A DNA stretch of 64,000 nucleotides, taken from Marinobacter halophilus (GTDB lineage: Bacteria; Pseudomonadota; Gammaproteobacteria; Pseudomonadales; Oleiphilaceae). This document shows, in pieces, positions 18,978 to 29,354 of this stretch. The position numbers were made by a program, and so were the translations under genes. The notes under the pieces were generated by a model. That model was given only the letters and a program-made list of their open reading frames with translations. It had not been told where the DNA came from and ran no database searches. The DNA is taken from contig NZ_PXNN01000003.1 of NCBI RefSeq assembly GCF_003007685.1, positions 310,001 through 374,000 on the forward strand, written 5' to 3'. The stretch's first letter is position 1; each line of letters starts with the position of its first letter.

Positions 18978-19760
18978 TTATCCCGCCTCTGCTTCCGCGG
19001 TCGCTTCTCCGTTCTTGGCACGCTCTTTCGGGGACAGGTAGCTGGACAGCAGTTGTTCGATAATTCGCGGATTAGTGCCCTCCTGTATCGCCACCAGGGC
19101 GTCAATGTAGAGCGACTGCATGCGGGCCTCTTCGGTCATCCGCAGCGACAACTTATCAGCAATCGGCGTGGCAATCATGGTGGCAATCATGGCGCCATAG
19201 AGTGTGGTGAGCAGGGCAACCGCCATGGCCGGGCCAATGGATTTTGGGTCTTCCATGTTGGACAACATCTGTACCAGGCCGATCAGGGTGCCGATCATGC
19301 CCATGGCGGGTGCGACATCGGCCAGGGCGTTGAATACCTTGGCGCCGGAGCGGTTGTGGTCCAGAGTCATCAGGCGCTCTTTGGACAGCAGTTGTTTGAT
19401 GGTGTCGGCGGTCTGGCCATCCACCAGCATTTGGATGCCTTTGGCCAGAAACGGAGAGCTGAGCTCTCGATTTTCCAGCCCCAGTACGCCCTCTTTTCGT
19501 GCGACCTGGGCGATTTCGACCAGTTCTTCAATGCTGGCCTGGGTTTCGGGCAATTTGAACTTGAACGCTCTGGCGGCCACTTTGAACGCGTCCAGAAATT
19601 GGCTGATACTGAACTTGGCCAGCACCACCAACAGGCTCCCGCCGACCACGATCAGCAGTGATGCCGAATTCAGGAACACAACAGGCGACGTGCCCAGAAT
19701 CACGGCAGATGCGATGAGCATAAGGGCGCCGACAAGGCCGATCAGAGTGGCAAAATCCAC
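18978..19760 (-). CDS. pomA: Flagellar stator protein PomA (sodium-type MotA)
   Basis: The 260-residue protein has four predicted membrane helices: two at the N-terminus (about 4-24 and 34-52), a cytoplasmic loop with the charged motor-interface segment, and two near the C-terminus (about 150-200, with APAMGMIGTLIGLVQML and the LLTTLYGAMIATMIATP helix). It matches the short PomA type (about 250 residues) rather than the longer E. coli MotA. The start is GTG with a CGGAG site 5 bases upstream. It forms the ion channel with PomB, encoded immediately downstream. Confidence 0.95.
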   Translation of the reverse strand: MDFATLIGLVGALMLIASAVILGTSPVVFLNSASLLIVVGGSLLVVLAKFSISQFLDAFKVAARAFKFKLPETQASIEELVEIAQVARKEGVLGLENRELSSPFLAKGIQMLVDGQTADTIKQLLSKERLMTLDHNRSGAKVFNALADVAPAMGMIGTLIGLVQMLSNMEDPKSIGPAMAVALLTTLYGAMIATMIATPIADKLSLRMTEEARMQSLYIDALVAIQEGTNPRIIEQLLSSYLSPKERAKNGEATAEAEAG

Positions 19761-19834
19761 AAAAACTCCGGTAATTGCTCAGGGTTGAAGTCAAAGTGCG
19801 AGAGAATACCCGCTGATTATTCTTTAATCAATTG

Positions 19835-20248
19835 TCACGACTCAATTGTTACGACGGCTTGCTGACGTTCCTTCCAGGCGGCATACCGGTGCAGGTCGGA
19901 TTCCACCAGTTTCAGACAGAGTGCGACTACGCCGGCGTCATCCAGAAAACCGAACATGAAAATGAAGTCAGGGATCAGGTCGATTGGGTTCAGCACGTAG
20001 AGCAAGGCGCCGGCGACGGCAGCAATGGATTTCCACGGAATGTCGCGGTAGTCGCCGCGCCAGTAGTCCCGTATTAAAGAAAACATCAAGCGGATGTCTG
20101 TGGTAAAGCGCCGTAAATGGCCGCTGCCTTTGACCTTTGCTTCTACCGCTTTCTGGTGCTCCAGTAGATCCTCCAAATCGTCTTTGCGGACGTTTTCCGC
20201 TTCGTGCCTCAGTTGTGTTTCAGCAGCTTTTTCCGAAAAGATGGCCAT
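19835..20248 (-). CDS. YkvA-like DUF1232 membrane-associated protein
   Basis: The 137-residue protein carries the DUF1232 core LLYVLNPIDLIPDFI (about residues 82-96) followed by a second hydrophobic stretch, with a charged N-terminal half. This family (YkvA and relatives) is widespread and has no assigned biochemical function; the core predicts a short membrane-embedded hairpin. The ATG follows an AAGGAA site. It is the last gene of the minus-strand set that begins with the photolyase, 55 bases after the DUF2805 gene. Whether it shares that transcript is inference. Confidence 0.85.
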   Translation of the reverse strand: MAIFSEKAAETQLRHEAENVRKDDLEDLLEHQKAVEAKVKGSGHLRRFTTDIRLMFSLIRDYWRGDYRDIPWKSIAAVAGALLYVLNPIDLIPDFIFMFGFLDDAGVVALCLKLVESDLHRYAAWKERQQAVVTIES

Positions 20249-20303
20249 ATAGGTATTCCTTGCCGTGTAGATGTCTTGAAGGTAATCAAACTTGGTGGCG
20301 TAG

Positions 20304-20561
20304 TCATCTGTGTTTGTACTGGGTCGGGCAATACGCCCGAATTACCCCTTCGGGCCTTAACCGGGCATGCTTGGTGGTTCGGCCGGTCACGCGTTTGCGC
20401 CAGAGCCTGAAGCTGGCAGGTTTCAGCTCCCGGCGCATCAGACTGATCACGTCCTTTTCCCGGAGACCGTAACCGGTTTCGATAGCTTCAAAGGGGGTGC
20501 GGTCTTCCCAAGCCATCTCGATGATACGGGACACGTCTTCAGGGGTGAGATCATCAGCCAT
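20304..20561 (-). CDS. TIGR03643/DUF2805 family small protein
   Basis: This 85-residue basic protein matches the pattern of the TIGR03643 (DUF2805) family: LTPEDVSRIIEMAWEDRTPF at the start, a helix-turn-helix-like middle (IETGYGLREKDVISLMRREL), then the W/R-rich SFRLWRKRVTGR and a conserved KH segment near the end. The first half looks like a small DNA-binding fold, but no function is known. It lies 9 bases after the CrtI-like flavoprotein gene and is probably co-transcribed with it. Confidence 0.82.
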   Translation of the reverse strand: MADDLTPEDVSRIIEMAWEDRTPFEAIETGYGLREKDVISLMRRELKPASFRLWRKRVTGRTTKHARLRPEGVIRAYCPTQYKHR

Positions 20562-20570
20562 GTCAGAGCC

Positions 20571-22229
20571 TCAACCAACAAAAATTCGTTTGGCCAGACC
20601 GGCACCTTTGAGCCCCTGAATAGCCAGGGCGGTGACCAGTCCGCCGATCATGGCACCCACCACACCGCAGGTCAGAATGTCCTGGCCGGTCAGGTACAGG
20701 CCAGGAATATCGGTTTTCGGCCTCAGCCAGCGCTGCTCGAAACGTTCAGGGGTATGGTCCAGGCCGTACAGTTCACCCTGCTCATACCGGCAAAACCAGG
20801 CGGTCGACAGCGGTGTTGAGGTTTCCACATAGTCTACCTTACCGCGCAGCTGGGGCAGCTTGCTGTAAACGACTTCCATCAGCTGGTCGGTGATCCTGGC
20901 CTTCAGTGCCTCGTAGTCCTCCCCGCGCTTGCCCCAGGTGGTGCCTTGCCAGGGCTCGAACATCTCCCAGGTGGTGGGTGCGACAACCTCAATGGTCGAG
21001 GTGCCGGGCCAGCGGTTCTGGTAGTCCGGATCCTTGGCCGCCGGGAAAGAGATATAGACCACCGGGAACGGTGCGTTGTGCGGGTCTTTCAGGAAGGTTT
21101 CCACGTTGTTGTCGTGGTCCGCACTTGGATAGATCCAGAAATTGGTACGGGGCAGGCCCAGTTCAGCCGGGGTGCCCTTCAGGCCCAGGTACAGGCCGAT
21201 GTGAGGCATCGAGGGGCGGATGTGCTCGCGCTCTTGCGGGTAGCCAATCTGATCGGTGATTTCCGTAGGCAGTAATCGCTCGAAGGTGTTGATCACCCCG
21301 GCATTACTGATCACTTTCGGCGCCCGAATTTCCTCGCCGTCGGCCATGCGCACACCCACGGCCTTGCCTTTCTCGATCAGGATGCCGGTGACGTCGGCGT
21401 AGGTGAAGACCTCGCCACCGCCGGACTGGATGACCGGAATGATCGTCTTGGCAATCTCGGAGGCCCCGCCCACCGGGTAAAAACCGCCATAAAGGTAATG
21501 TTTGGCGATCAGGGCGTGAACCATAAAGCTGGAGTGTTTCGGGGTGACACCACAATCGCCCCACTGGCCGGTGATGGCGCCGATCAGCTCTTCATTGTCC
21601 GTCAGCTCGCTCAGTACCTCTAGGGTGGTGCGGTTGAAGCAGTCGGGCAACACCGATTTCAAGCCCCGGCCAATCAATGGGCTGACCAGCGCCGGAGACA
21701 GTTTGGACAGGGTGTACCACTGCATACCGCCGGCCACTTTGCCGAGTAGGGCCAGATAACGGTCGATGGCCTCGCCCTCATCGGGGAACGAGGCCAGCAG
21801 GGAATGCCGCAGGCCTTCTTTACCGGCACGCAAGTTGACGACCTTGTCGCCGAGGAAGAAACGGTCGTAGTTTTCATCCATCGGCGCCCAATCAAGCTTG
21901 CCGTCGGTGATGTAATCGAACAGTCGACGGCCGAGGGTGTGGCGCGCGCCCATGTCGCCGATGTAGTGCACACCCACATCCCATTCGTAGCCGTTGCGGG
22001 CGTAACTGTGGGTGTAGCCACCAGCGGTATAGTGCTGCTCCAGCACCAGCACCTTCTTGCCGGCTTTGGACAGGCAGGCGGCCGTCGTCAGGCCGCCGAT
22101 GCCGGAGCCGATCACGATGGCATCGTAAGGGCTTTTCAATCGGTTAGCCCGGTAGCGGGTGCCGATTCGAAGGGTGCTTGGTTTCAGTGCTCTTGCGGTT
22201 GCTTCCTTTACCACCACGTTTTCCCCCAC
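20571..22229 (-). CDS. CrtI/retinol-saturase-like FAD-dependent oxidoreductase
   Basis: The 552-residue flavoprotein has the dinucleotide-binding motif VIGSGIGGLTTAACLSKAG (about residues 41-59) followed by VLEQHYTAGGYTHS, and a C-terminal FAD motif (GLYLTGQDILTCGVVGAMIG). This is the phytoene-desaturase superfamily branch that includes carotenoid isomerase and all-trans-retinol 13,14-reductase. No other carotenoid-pathway genes are nearby, so a carotenoid substrate should not be assumed; reduction or isomerisation of a polyene or fatty-acyl double bond is possible. The start is uncertain: GTG at 22229 overlaps the upstream gene by 22 bases; GTG codons at 22217 and 22214 are alternatives. Confidence 0.88.
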   Translation of the reverse strand: MGENVVVKEATARALKPSTLRIGTRYRANRLKSPYDAIVIGSGIGGLTTAACLSKAGKKVLVLEQHYTAGGYTHSYARNGYEWDVGVHYIGDMGARHTLGRRLFDYITDGKLDWAPMDENYDRFFLGDKVVNLRAGKEGLRHSLLASFPDEGEAIDRYLALLGKVAGGMQWYTLSKLSPALVSPLIGRGLKSVLPDCFNRTTLEVLSELTDNEELIGAITGQWGDCGVTPKHSSFMVHALIAKHYLYGGFYPVGGASEIAKTIIPVIQSGGGEVFTYADVTGILIEKGKAVGVRMADGEEIRAPKVISNAGVINTFERLLPTEITDQIGYPQEREHIRPSMPHIGLYLGLKGTPAELGLPRTNFWIYPSADHDNNVETFLKDPHNAPFPVVYISFPAAKDPDYQNRWPGTSTIEVVAPTTWEMFEPWQGTTWGKRGEDYEALKARITDQLMEVVYSKLPQLRGKVDYVETSTPLSTAWFCRYEQGELYGLDHTPERFEQRWLRPKTDIPGLYLTGQDILTCGVVGAMIGGLVTALAIQGLKGAGLAKRIFVG

Positions 22230-22702
22230 ATATGCGGATTGGCCCAGTTGTCGGGATTATTCCATGCCCGTTTGTGGTTGTAAGTATCCAGATTATAGGT
22301 ATACAGCGTGAGTGCGCCGTTCTCGCTTTCAAGCTCTGCGTGACGTTGAAAGCCCAACCCAAGGAAATCCGTAAAGCCCCAGGCGGGTGTTTGCGGCGCG
22401 AGCACGGCGATCTGACGGGCGCCATAGTTGCGCAGTTGGCCCAGCAACAAGGCACCCTCGCCAAAAGGCAGGTGTTCCAGGGTGTCGGTGATCAGGACAA
22501 GGTCCGGCACCTGGTCCGGCGGCATGTGGGCATTCGGATCGGTGGTATCCAGCGTCATCAGTTGCTGGCCCTGGCCCGCCTGCTGTTGCCAGACGGCGGC
22601 GACCTGCTTTGCGGTCTGGCCGCAACAGAGCAGGGTTGCCGGCTGGCTGGTATCAATGATCCGGGCCAGAACTCTGGCGGGGGTGTCAATGGGTGTGGTC
22701 AT
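22208..22702 (-). CDS. DUF6231-like small SAM-fold protein
   Basis: This 164-residue acidic protein contains a Rossmann-like pattern (ATLLCCGQTAKQVAAVW, then VPDLVLITDTLEHLPFGEGA, then IAVLAPQT) resembling a short class I methyltransferase fold without a clear glycine-rich SAM loop. The C-terminus is aromatic-rich (NPDNWANPHMWGKTWW). I recognise it as the DUF6231 type; no function is established. The ATG at 22702 overlaps the photolyase stop (ATGA), and its own end overlaps the CrtI-like gene, placing it firmly inside the operon. Confidence 0.78.
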   Translation of the reverse strand: MTTPIDTPARVLARIIDTSQPATLLCCGQTAKQVAAVWQQQAGQGQQLMTLDTTDPNAHMPPDQVPDLVLITDTLEHLPFGEGALLLGQLRNYGARQIAVLAPQTPAWGFTDFLGLGFQRHAELESENGALTLYTYNLDTYNHKRAWNNPDNWANPHMWGKTWW

Positions 22703-24024
22703 AGAATGGGCCAGTCTGCTGCGTCTACGGTATGCAGGCCAACCGGCTGCCCGGACTTGCCCTGCCATCGTTGTACAAAGAGACCTTCAGGGTCGTACTG
22801 TTGCGCCTGCTTGTCCAGATTGAATTGTCGCAGCCCTCGGGGGTCGGCGCCAACGCCCGCCAGGTACTGCCAGTTGCCGTAGTTGCTGGCGACGTCGTAA
22901 TCCACCAGTTGCTGCTCAAACCAGGCGGCGCCATAACGCCAGTCCAGGCCCAGTTCGTTGATGAAGCAGCTGGCCACCAGTTGCCGGCCCCGGTTGCTCA
23001 TATATCCCGTTTCCCGCAGCTGGTTCATGGCCGCGTTCACAATCGGGTATTCGGTGTTGCCCTGACACCAGGCCTTGAACCGATGCGCGTAGAAAGTGCT
23101 GTGACGGTGCTTGCGCTGAACGCCATCCCGTCGGAACAGGTGGGCGCCGTGCTTCAGGGCGTACCAGTAGAAGTACTCGCGCCAGAGTAACTCGAACCAG
23201 AGCCAGTAGGTGGACTCGTTTTTGGTCTCACTGGCTTCGTATTCGCTGATGGTTTCTGCCGCTTCCCGCACCGACAGACAGCCATTGGCCAGCCAGGGTG
23301 AAAATTTCGAAGAGGCATCCCAGCTGTCCAGGGCGTTGCGGGTATCCTTGTAACGGTCAATGCCGTGATTGCCATACAGAAACTCATTGAGGCGCTCCAG
23401 CCCGGCTGCTTCGCCACCCATAAAGGGTAAATGATGCATGGGCTTGACGATAGGCGGGCACTCGCCCCGGTTGTCTTCTGGAAAGCCCGGAGGCGGCGGC
23501 AAGGCGGTAAGGGTGCGAATTCTCAGCCGCTCGGAACAGCGTTCACCGGTCCTTTCGACTTGTTTACGGAATTGCGAAAAGGTGTCCGGCAGATCCTCCA
23601 GGGCCATGGGCAGGGAGCCTTCGGTAAACAGGCTCAGGGTTTCGATCTGCTGAAAAAGGGTGTTTGGCAGCTTGTCCTTGATCGCCTGCCACTGGCCGGA
23701 TTCCTGGGTTCCCGGCAGACGGGAACGAACAACCCGGGCAACACGATGAGCGTGCACTAGCTGCGGGATCACCGTTTCTGGCTTGCCAAAGGCAATGTGC
23801 AATCGCTGCCCCAGGGGGCGCAAGCTACGCTCCAGGGACATCAGGCTCTGCCACATGAACCGCCAGCGATGATCCCCCATGGCCTTGCTCTGCAACGGCC
23901 CCGGGGCAAACCAGCGGGGGTCAACGACATACACGCATAACAACATGTCTGATTTCGACGCGGCCAGCAGGGCTGCGTTGTCATGCAAGCGAAGATCCCG
24001 TGTAAACCAGTAAAGCGTGTGCAA
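22699..24024 (-). CDS. DASH-family cryptochrome/photolyase
   Basis: The 441-residue protein has an N-terminal photolyase alpha/beta domain (LYWFTRDLRLHDNAALLAA) and a C-terminal FAD-binding helical domain (MSNRGRQLVASCFINELGLD, then DYDVASNYGNWQYLAGVG). The sequence around NWQYLAGVGADPRG and the N-terminal form fit the Cry-DASH branch, known to repair cyclobutane pyrimidine dimers in single-stranded or loop DNA using FAD and usually an MTHF antenna. The start is TTG at 24024, supported by a GGGAG site 8 bases upstream; no ATG gives the conserved N-terminus. It leads a tight operon with DUF6231, CrtI-like and two small-protein genes. Confidence 0.92.
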   Translation of the reverse strand: MHTLYWFTRDLRLHDNAALLAASKSDMLLCVYVVDPRWFAPGPLQSKAMGDHRWRFMWQSLMSLERSLRPLGQRLHIAFGKPETVIPQLVHAHRVARVVRSRLPGTQESGQWQAIKDKLPNTLFQQIETLSLFTEGSLPMALEDLPDTFSQFRKQVERTGERCSERLRIRTLTALPPPPGFPEDNRGECPPIVKPMHHLPFMGGEAAGLERLNEFLYGNHGIDRYKDTRNALDSWDASSKFSPWLANGCLSVREAAETISEYEASETKNESTYWLWFELLWREYFYWYALKHGAHLFRRDGVQRKHRHSTFYAHRFKAWCQGNTEYPIVNAAMNQLRETGYMSNRGRQLVASCFINELGLDWRYGAAWFEQQLVDYDVASNYGNWQYLAGVGADPRGLRQFNLDKQAQQYDPEGLFVQRWQGKSGQPVGLHTVDAADWPIL

Positions 24025-24183
24025 CGTAAATACTCCCAGAACTTTTGTTCACTTGTTACATACGCTGCAGATCCAGAAAAGTTTTTAAGCGAAGTGATAG
24101 AAGGTTAGTGCGTTTCGAAAAGTTGTAGCCATAGAACAGGATGTCAGTGGTCTATCTAACAAAATCTGTTGCAGAGAATGTCC

Positions 24184-25485
24184 ATGTTCCTGACCAATAA
24201 AAGAAAATCTGAGATGGTTGAGTGCCAGCAGCGCACTGATCGGTGCGAAGCCATTCAAGACGCTATCACAAGTGCCATGGCAACCATCGAGTTCACTCCC
24301 GACGGCCTGATTCTTGAAGCCAATGATCTGTTTCTTGAGGTGATCGGTTACCACCGGGATGAGGTGGTGGGCAAGCACCACAGCCTGTTCTGTGACCTTG
24401 AATACACCAACTCACCGGAGTACAGAACCTTCTGGGATGTCCTGCGAAGTGGTCGCACACACTCAGGAACCTTTCCCCGGCGTAGTAAAAAGGGTGAAAA
24501 AATCTGGCTTGAAGCGACCTATTTTCCAGTGAAAAATCGTCAGGGCGAAGTCGAGCGCGTGATGAAAATTGGCACGGATGTGACCCAAGAGCATGGTCGC
24601 ATGCGTGATCATGAGGCTGCGTTCGAAGCCATCAATCGTTCCATGGCAACGATCGAATTCAAACCCGATGGCACCATTATCAGAGCCAACCAGAATTTTC
24701 TGGATGCCGTGGGGTACAGGCTGGAAGACATTCAGGGCAGGCACCACCGAATTTTCTGTGAAGATTCCTTTTACCGGGAATACCCTGACTTCTGGGAGTC
24801 TCTATCCAGGGGCGAGTTGAAGAATGGGCAATTCCAGCGCCGGAGATCAAATGGCACGGATCTTTGGCTGGAGGCCACCTACAACCCGGTTTTTGATGAA
24901 CAGGGCCGGGTTGAAAAGGTTATCAAGTTTGCCAGTGACATTACCCCGCGGGTGGAAAAAGCGATTCAGACCCAGGACGCTGCGGGTGTTGCCTCGACGA
25001 CGGCAATTCAAACCGTAGCCATTGCCGGGCGCGCGCGCGAGGCTCTCCAGCACTCCCGATCTACCTCCGAACAGATTGAGGAAGGTGTCGGCAAGGCGAA
25101 GTCGATCATTGCCGAGTTAAACGAACGTTCTCAGAGCATTGAGAAAATGGTGGATACGATTGCTGCTGTCGCTGATCAAACCAATCTGCTGGCGCTGAAC
25201 GCCGCCATCGAGGCCGCTCGTGCCGGAGAACATGGCCGGGGCTTCGCGGTGGTGGCAGATGAGGTTCGGAAGCTGGCGGCGAATACTGGCGCGGCCACTC
25301 AGGAGATAGCGGACGTTATTCACGCGATTCTGGGGTTGTCCGGAGGTGTTGAGAATCAGATCGGTAAGGTGCTGGAGAAAGCGGTTGAAGGTCGGAGGCA
25401 GGTGGCTGAGGTAGAGAGCATCGTGGCCGAGATTCAGGACGGCGCAGGTGACGTGCTGGGGGCAATCGACGAAATTGGCCGTTGA
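24184..25485 (+). CDS. Soluble double-PAS methyl-accepting chemotaxis protein (BdlA-like)
   Basis: The 433-residue protein has two PAS domains in tandem (about 20-140 and 140-260; both contain ATIEF, a central HH-FC segment and a WLEATY strand) and a C-terminal chemoreceptor signalling domain with the hairpin [20 protein letters not shown]. There is no membrane helix, HAMP or periplasmic part. This is the architecture of Pseudomonas BdlA, a cytoplasmic receptor controlling biofilm dispersal, and of Aer-type sensors. PAS ligand (haem, FAD or none) cannot be decided here. The start is uncertain among TTG 24169, ATG 24178 and ATG 24184; I prefer 24184 for its spacing from a GAGA sequence. Confidence 0.87.
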   Translation: MFLTNKRKSEMVECQQRTDRCEAIQDAITSAMATIEFTPDGLILEANDLFLEVIGYHRDEVVGKHHSLFCDLEYTNSPEYRTFWDVLRSGRTHSGTFPRRSKKGEKIWLEATYFPVKNRQGEVERVMKIGTDVTQEHGRMRDHEAAFEAINRSMATIEFKPDGTIIRANQNFLDAVGYRLEDIQGRHHRIFCEDSFYREYPDFWESLSRGELKNGQFQRRRSNGTDLWLEATYNPVFDEQGRVEKVIKFASDITPRVEKAIQTQDAAGVASTTAIQTVAIAGRAREALQHSRSTSEQIEEGVGKAKSIIAELNERSQSIEKMVDTIAAVADQTNLLALNAAIEAARAGEHGRGFAVVADEVRKLAANTGAATQEIADVIHAILGLSGGVENQIGKVLEKAVEGRRQVAEVESIVAEIQDGAGDVLGAIDEIGR

Positions 25486-25492
25486 TCCTGAT

Positions 25493-25524
25493 CCGCAACG
25501 TCGCCCGTTCAGGCGGCGTTGCGG
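25493..25524. terminator. Hairpin between convergent genes, possible bidirectional terminator
   Basis: CCGCAACGTCGCC (25493-25505) pairs with GGCGGCGTTGCGG (25512-25524), a 13-bp stem with one G-T pair and a six-base loop. It lies 7 bases after the chemoreceptor stop and 25 bases before the convergent SDR stop. No T-tract follows on either strand, so termination efficiency is uncertain. Confidence 0.55.
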
Positions 25525-25548
25525 GAGATTGAAGCAACTACGGAGGTC

Positions 25549-26298
25549 CTACAAATCCTGGGCGGTGGGCCGCAGAATGATCTCATTGATATCAACGTCC
25601 GCAGGCTGTTCGATGGCATAGACAATGGCCCGGGCCACGGCATCGGCATCAATCGCCACTTCGTAGAGATCCTCCGCTGCCTTCTTGGCGTCTGGATCGG
25701 TGATGGTGCTGGTGAGCTCAGTTGCTACGGCACCCGGCGAGATGTTGGTGCTACGAATCTCGTCACCGGCTTCCATACGCAGTCCTTCTGACAGAGCCTT
25801 GACCGCGTATTTGGTGGCGCAGTAAACGGCGGCGCCTGGAAAGACTTTGTGGCCGGCGACAGACGATAAGTTGATGACGTGCCCGCTGTGTTGTTCGCGC
25901 ATGGTCGGCAACACGGCAGCGATGCCATACATCACGCCCTTGATGTTGACGTCCACCATCTGTTCCCACTCATCGACCTTCAGGGCGTCGAGCGGCGCCA
26001 GCGGCATCAGGCCGGCGTTGTTGATCAGGACATCGATCCGGCCGAACGTGTCTTTTGCTGCGGACGCGAGGGCTTCCACCTGGGCGCGGTCAGTCACGTC
26101 GGTAACCTGCCAGATTACCTCAGCGCCTTTGGATTTCAGATCCTCAGTCAGAGCTTTCAGACGATCTTCCCGGCGGGCCGCAAGCACCAGCTTAGCACCC
26201 CGGTTGGCCAGACGGCGGGCAGTGGCTTCACCGAGACCACTGCTGGCGCCGGTAATAATCACGACTTTGCTATTGATCGGGTCGTTAGTGTTGCTCAT
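25549..26298 (-). CDS. Short-chain dehydrogenase/reductase
   Basis: This 249-residue classical SDR shows the NADP(H)-binding TGASSGLG (about residues 16-23) with Arg in AARRED that favours NADPH, the NNAG motif, the catalytic Ser in INLSSVAG and the YCATK active-site pair. It resembles the YdfG/serine-dehydrogenase-like 'SDR family NAD(P)-dependent oxidoreductase' set; substrate unknown. It lies 31 bases downstream of the old yellow enzyme gene on the same strand and probably shares its NemR-like control, which suggests a role in clearing reactive carbonyls. Confidence 0.9.
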   Translation of the reverse strand: MSNTNDPINSKVVIITGASSGLGEATARRLANRGAKLVLAARREDRLKALTEDLKSKGAEVIWQVTDVTDRAQVEALASAAKDTFGRIDVLINNAGLMPLAPLDALKVDEWEQMVDVNIKGVMYGIAAVLPTMREQHSGHVINLSSVAGHKVFPGAAVYCATKYAVKALSEGLRMEAGDEIRSTNISPGAVATELTSTITDPDAKKAAEDLYEVAIDADAVARAIVYAIEQPADVDINEIILRPTAQDL

Positions 26299-26329
26299 GG
26301 TGTATCTCCTTTGGCAATGAAAGCGCTGT

Positions 26330-27451
26330 TCAGGCGCTTTTTTCGAGTTCTTTCAGCGTCGGATAGTCGGTGTAACCGTGTTCGTCACCGCCATAGAAAG
26401 TGCTGTCGTCCCACTCGTTCAGGGGCGCGTTCTGGCGGAAGCGCTCCGGCAGATCCGGGTTGGCGATGAACGGGCGGCCGAAGGTTACCAAGTCGCAGCG
26501 GCCCTCACGGATGCGCTGACGTGCCTCGTCGGCGGTGTAGGCACCGTTGGCAATGTAGGTACCCTTGAAGCCGGCCCGGATGGCGTCGATGACGTCTTCC
26601 GGGCGGCCGTTGGCGTGGTTGCCCTGGAAGGAATCCTCCACCACCTCGAGGTAGCCAATGCCGAGGTCGTTCAAGTGCCGGGCGAAGGTGCCGAAGGTCT
26701 CGATCGGGTTGTTGTCGTCCATGGCGTTGAAGCTGCCGGTGGGGCTGACGCGGACGCCGACCCTGTCCTTACCCCAGACGGCGATAACCGCTTCGATTAC
26801 CATCAGCGGCAGGCGCAGGCGGTTTTCCACCGAGCCACCGTATTCGTCGGTGCGCTGGTTGCTGCCGCTCTTGATGAACTGGTCCAGCAGATAGCCGTTG
26901 GCGGCATGAACTTCAACGCCGTCAAAGCCGGCTTGCTTGGCGTTCAGTGCGCCCTGGCGGTATTGCTCGACGATATCGGCCATTTCCGCGGTTTCCAGGG
27001 CCCGGGGCTCCGGAATATCCACCATGCCGGAATCGGCGCTGATAAAGGTCTTGGCGCCTTCGGGCTTGATGGCAGAGGGCGCAACGGGCTTGTCACCATT
27101 CGGTTGCAGCTCCGGATGGGAAATTCGGCCCACGTGCCACAACTGCATATGAATCCTGCCGCCGGCAATGTGCACCGCACCGGTTACCTTCTTCCAGCCT
27201 GCTACCTGATCCGGCGAATGAATGCCCGGGGTGAAGGCATAGCCCTTGCCCTGCGGCGACACCTGAGTGGCTTCACTGAGGATCAGGCCAGCGCTCGCCC
27301 GCTGCTGGTAGTAACGGACGTTCATATCGTTGGGGATATCCCCGGGCTGGCTTGAGCGGGATCGCGTCAATGGCGACATCAGCACCCGATTGGGCAGGGT
27401 CAGTTTGCCCAGGTTGCAGGGTTGAAACAGCGGATCGTTCTGGTTGCTCAT
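26330..27451 (-). CDS. Alkene reductase, old yellow enzyme family (NemA-like)
   Basis: The 373-residue TIM-barrel flavoenzyme has the OYE features [17 protein letters not shown] (FMN/N-terminal), [41 protein letters not shown] and the late [14 protein letters not shown] phosphate-binding segment. It matches N-ethylmaleimide reductase-type enzymes, which reduce alpha,beta-unsaturated carbonyls and nitro-compounds with NADPH. An AAGGA site precedes the ATG. A NemR-like TetR gene lies just upstream, and a near-palindromic operator sits in its promoter, as in the nemRA system of E. coli. Confidence 0.94.
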   Translation of the reverse strand: MSNQNDPLFQPCNLGKLTLPNRVLMSPLTRSRSSQPGDIPNDMNVRYYQQRASAGLILSEATQVSPQGKGYAFTPGIHSPDQVAGWKKVTGAVHIAGGRIHMQLWHVGRISHPELQPNGDKPVAPSAIKPEGAKTFISADSGMVDIPEPRALETAEMADIVEQYRQGALNAKQAGFDGVEVHAANGYLLDQFIKSGSNQRTDEYGGSVENRLRLPLMVIEAVIAVWGKDRVGVRVSPTGSFNAMDDNNPIETFGTFARHLNDLGIGYLEVVEDSFQGNHANGRPEDVIDAIRAGFKGTYIANGAYTADEARQRIREGRCDLVTFGRPFIANPDLPERFRQNAPLNEWDDSTFYGGDEHGYTDYPTLKELEKSA

Positions 27452-27486
27452 AAGAGATCCTTTTAAAGTAAGAATTAAATGAATTA

Positions 27487-27516
27487 ATTAGACCAGTCTA
27501 CTAGTTGCCGATCCAA
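27487..27516 (-). promoter_or_regulatory. Promoter with TetR-type operator for the alkene reductase operon
   Basis: Reading the minus strand, a -35-like TTGGAT (27511-27516) and a -10-like TCTAAT (27487-27492) are separated by 18 bases. The palindrome TAGACCAGTCTA (27489-27500) occupies the spacer and -10 edge. The 16-base stretch from 27489 matches the one at 28123 at 14 positions. It lies 36 bases before the reductase start codon. Confidence 0.68.
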
Positions 27517-27523
27517 AAAAATT

Positions 27524-29315
<1,792 letters not shown>

Positions 29316-29325
29316 GGGTTGCTGG

Positions 29326-29354
29326 TCGGGCCTGCCGGAGCCGGTAGCGCCCGA
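29326..29354. terminator. Weak hairpin after formaldehyde dehydrogenase gene
   Basis: TCGGGC (29326-29331) can pair with GCCCGA (29349-29354), with an inner GCCGG/CCGGT stem. It lies between convergent stop codons and has no T-tract; termination is only a suggestion. Confidence 0.35.

Noticed and set aside
20571..22229. Carotenoid desaturase
   Set aside because: CrtI-superfamily fold is clear, but no phytoene synthase or other pathway gene is in the window; substrate unproven.
26317..26340. Terminator-like AGCGC/GCGCT stem with T-run
   Set aside because: The T-run lies on the plus strand while both flanking genes are on the minus strand, and the stem overlaps the end of the reductase coding sequence.
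26378..27355. Open frame antisense to the old yellow enzyme
   Set aside because: Repetitive Val/Gly/Ala sequence with no motif; shadow of a highly conserved sense gene.
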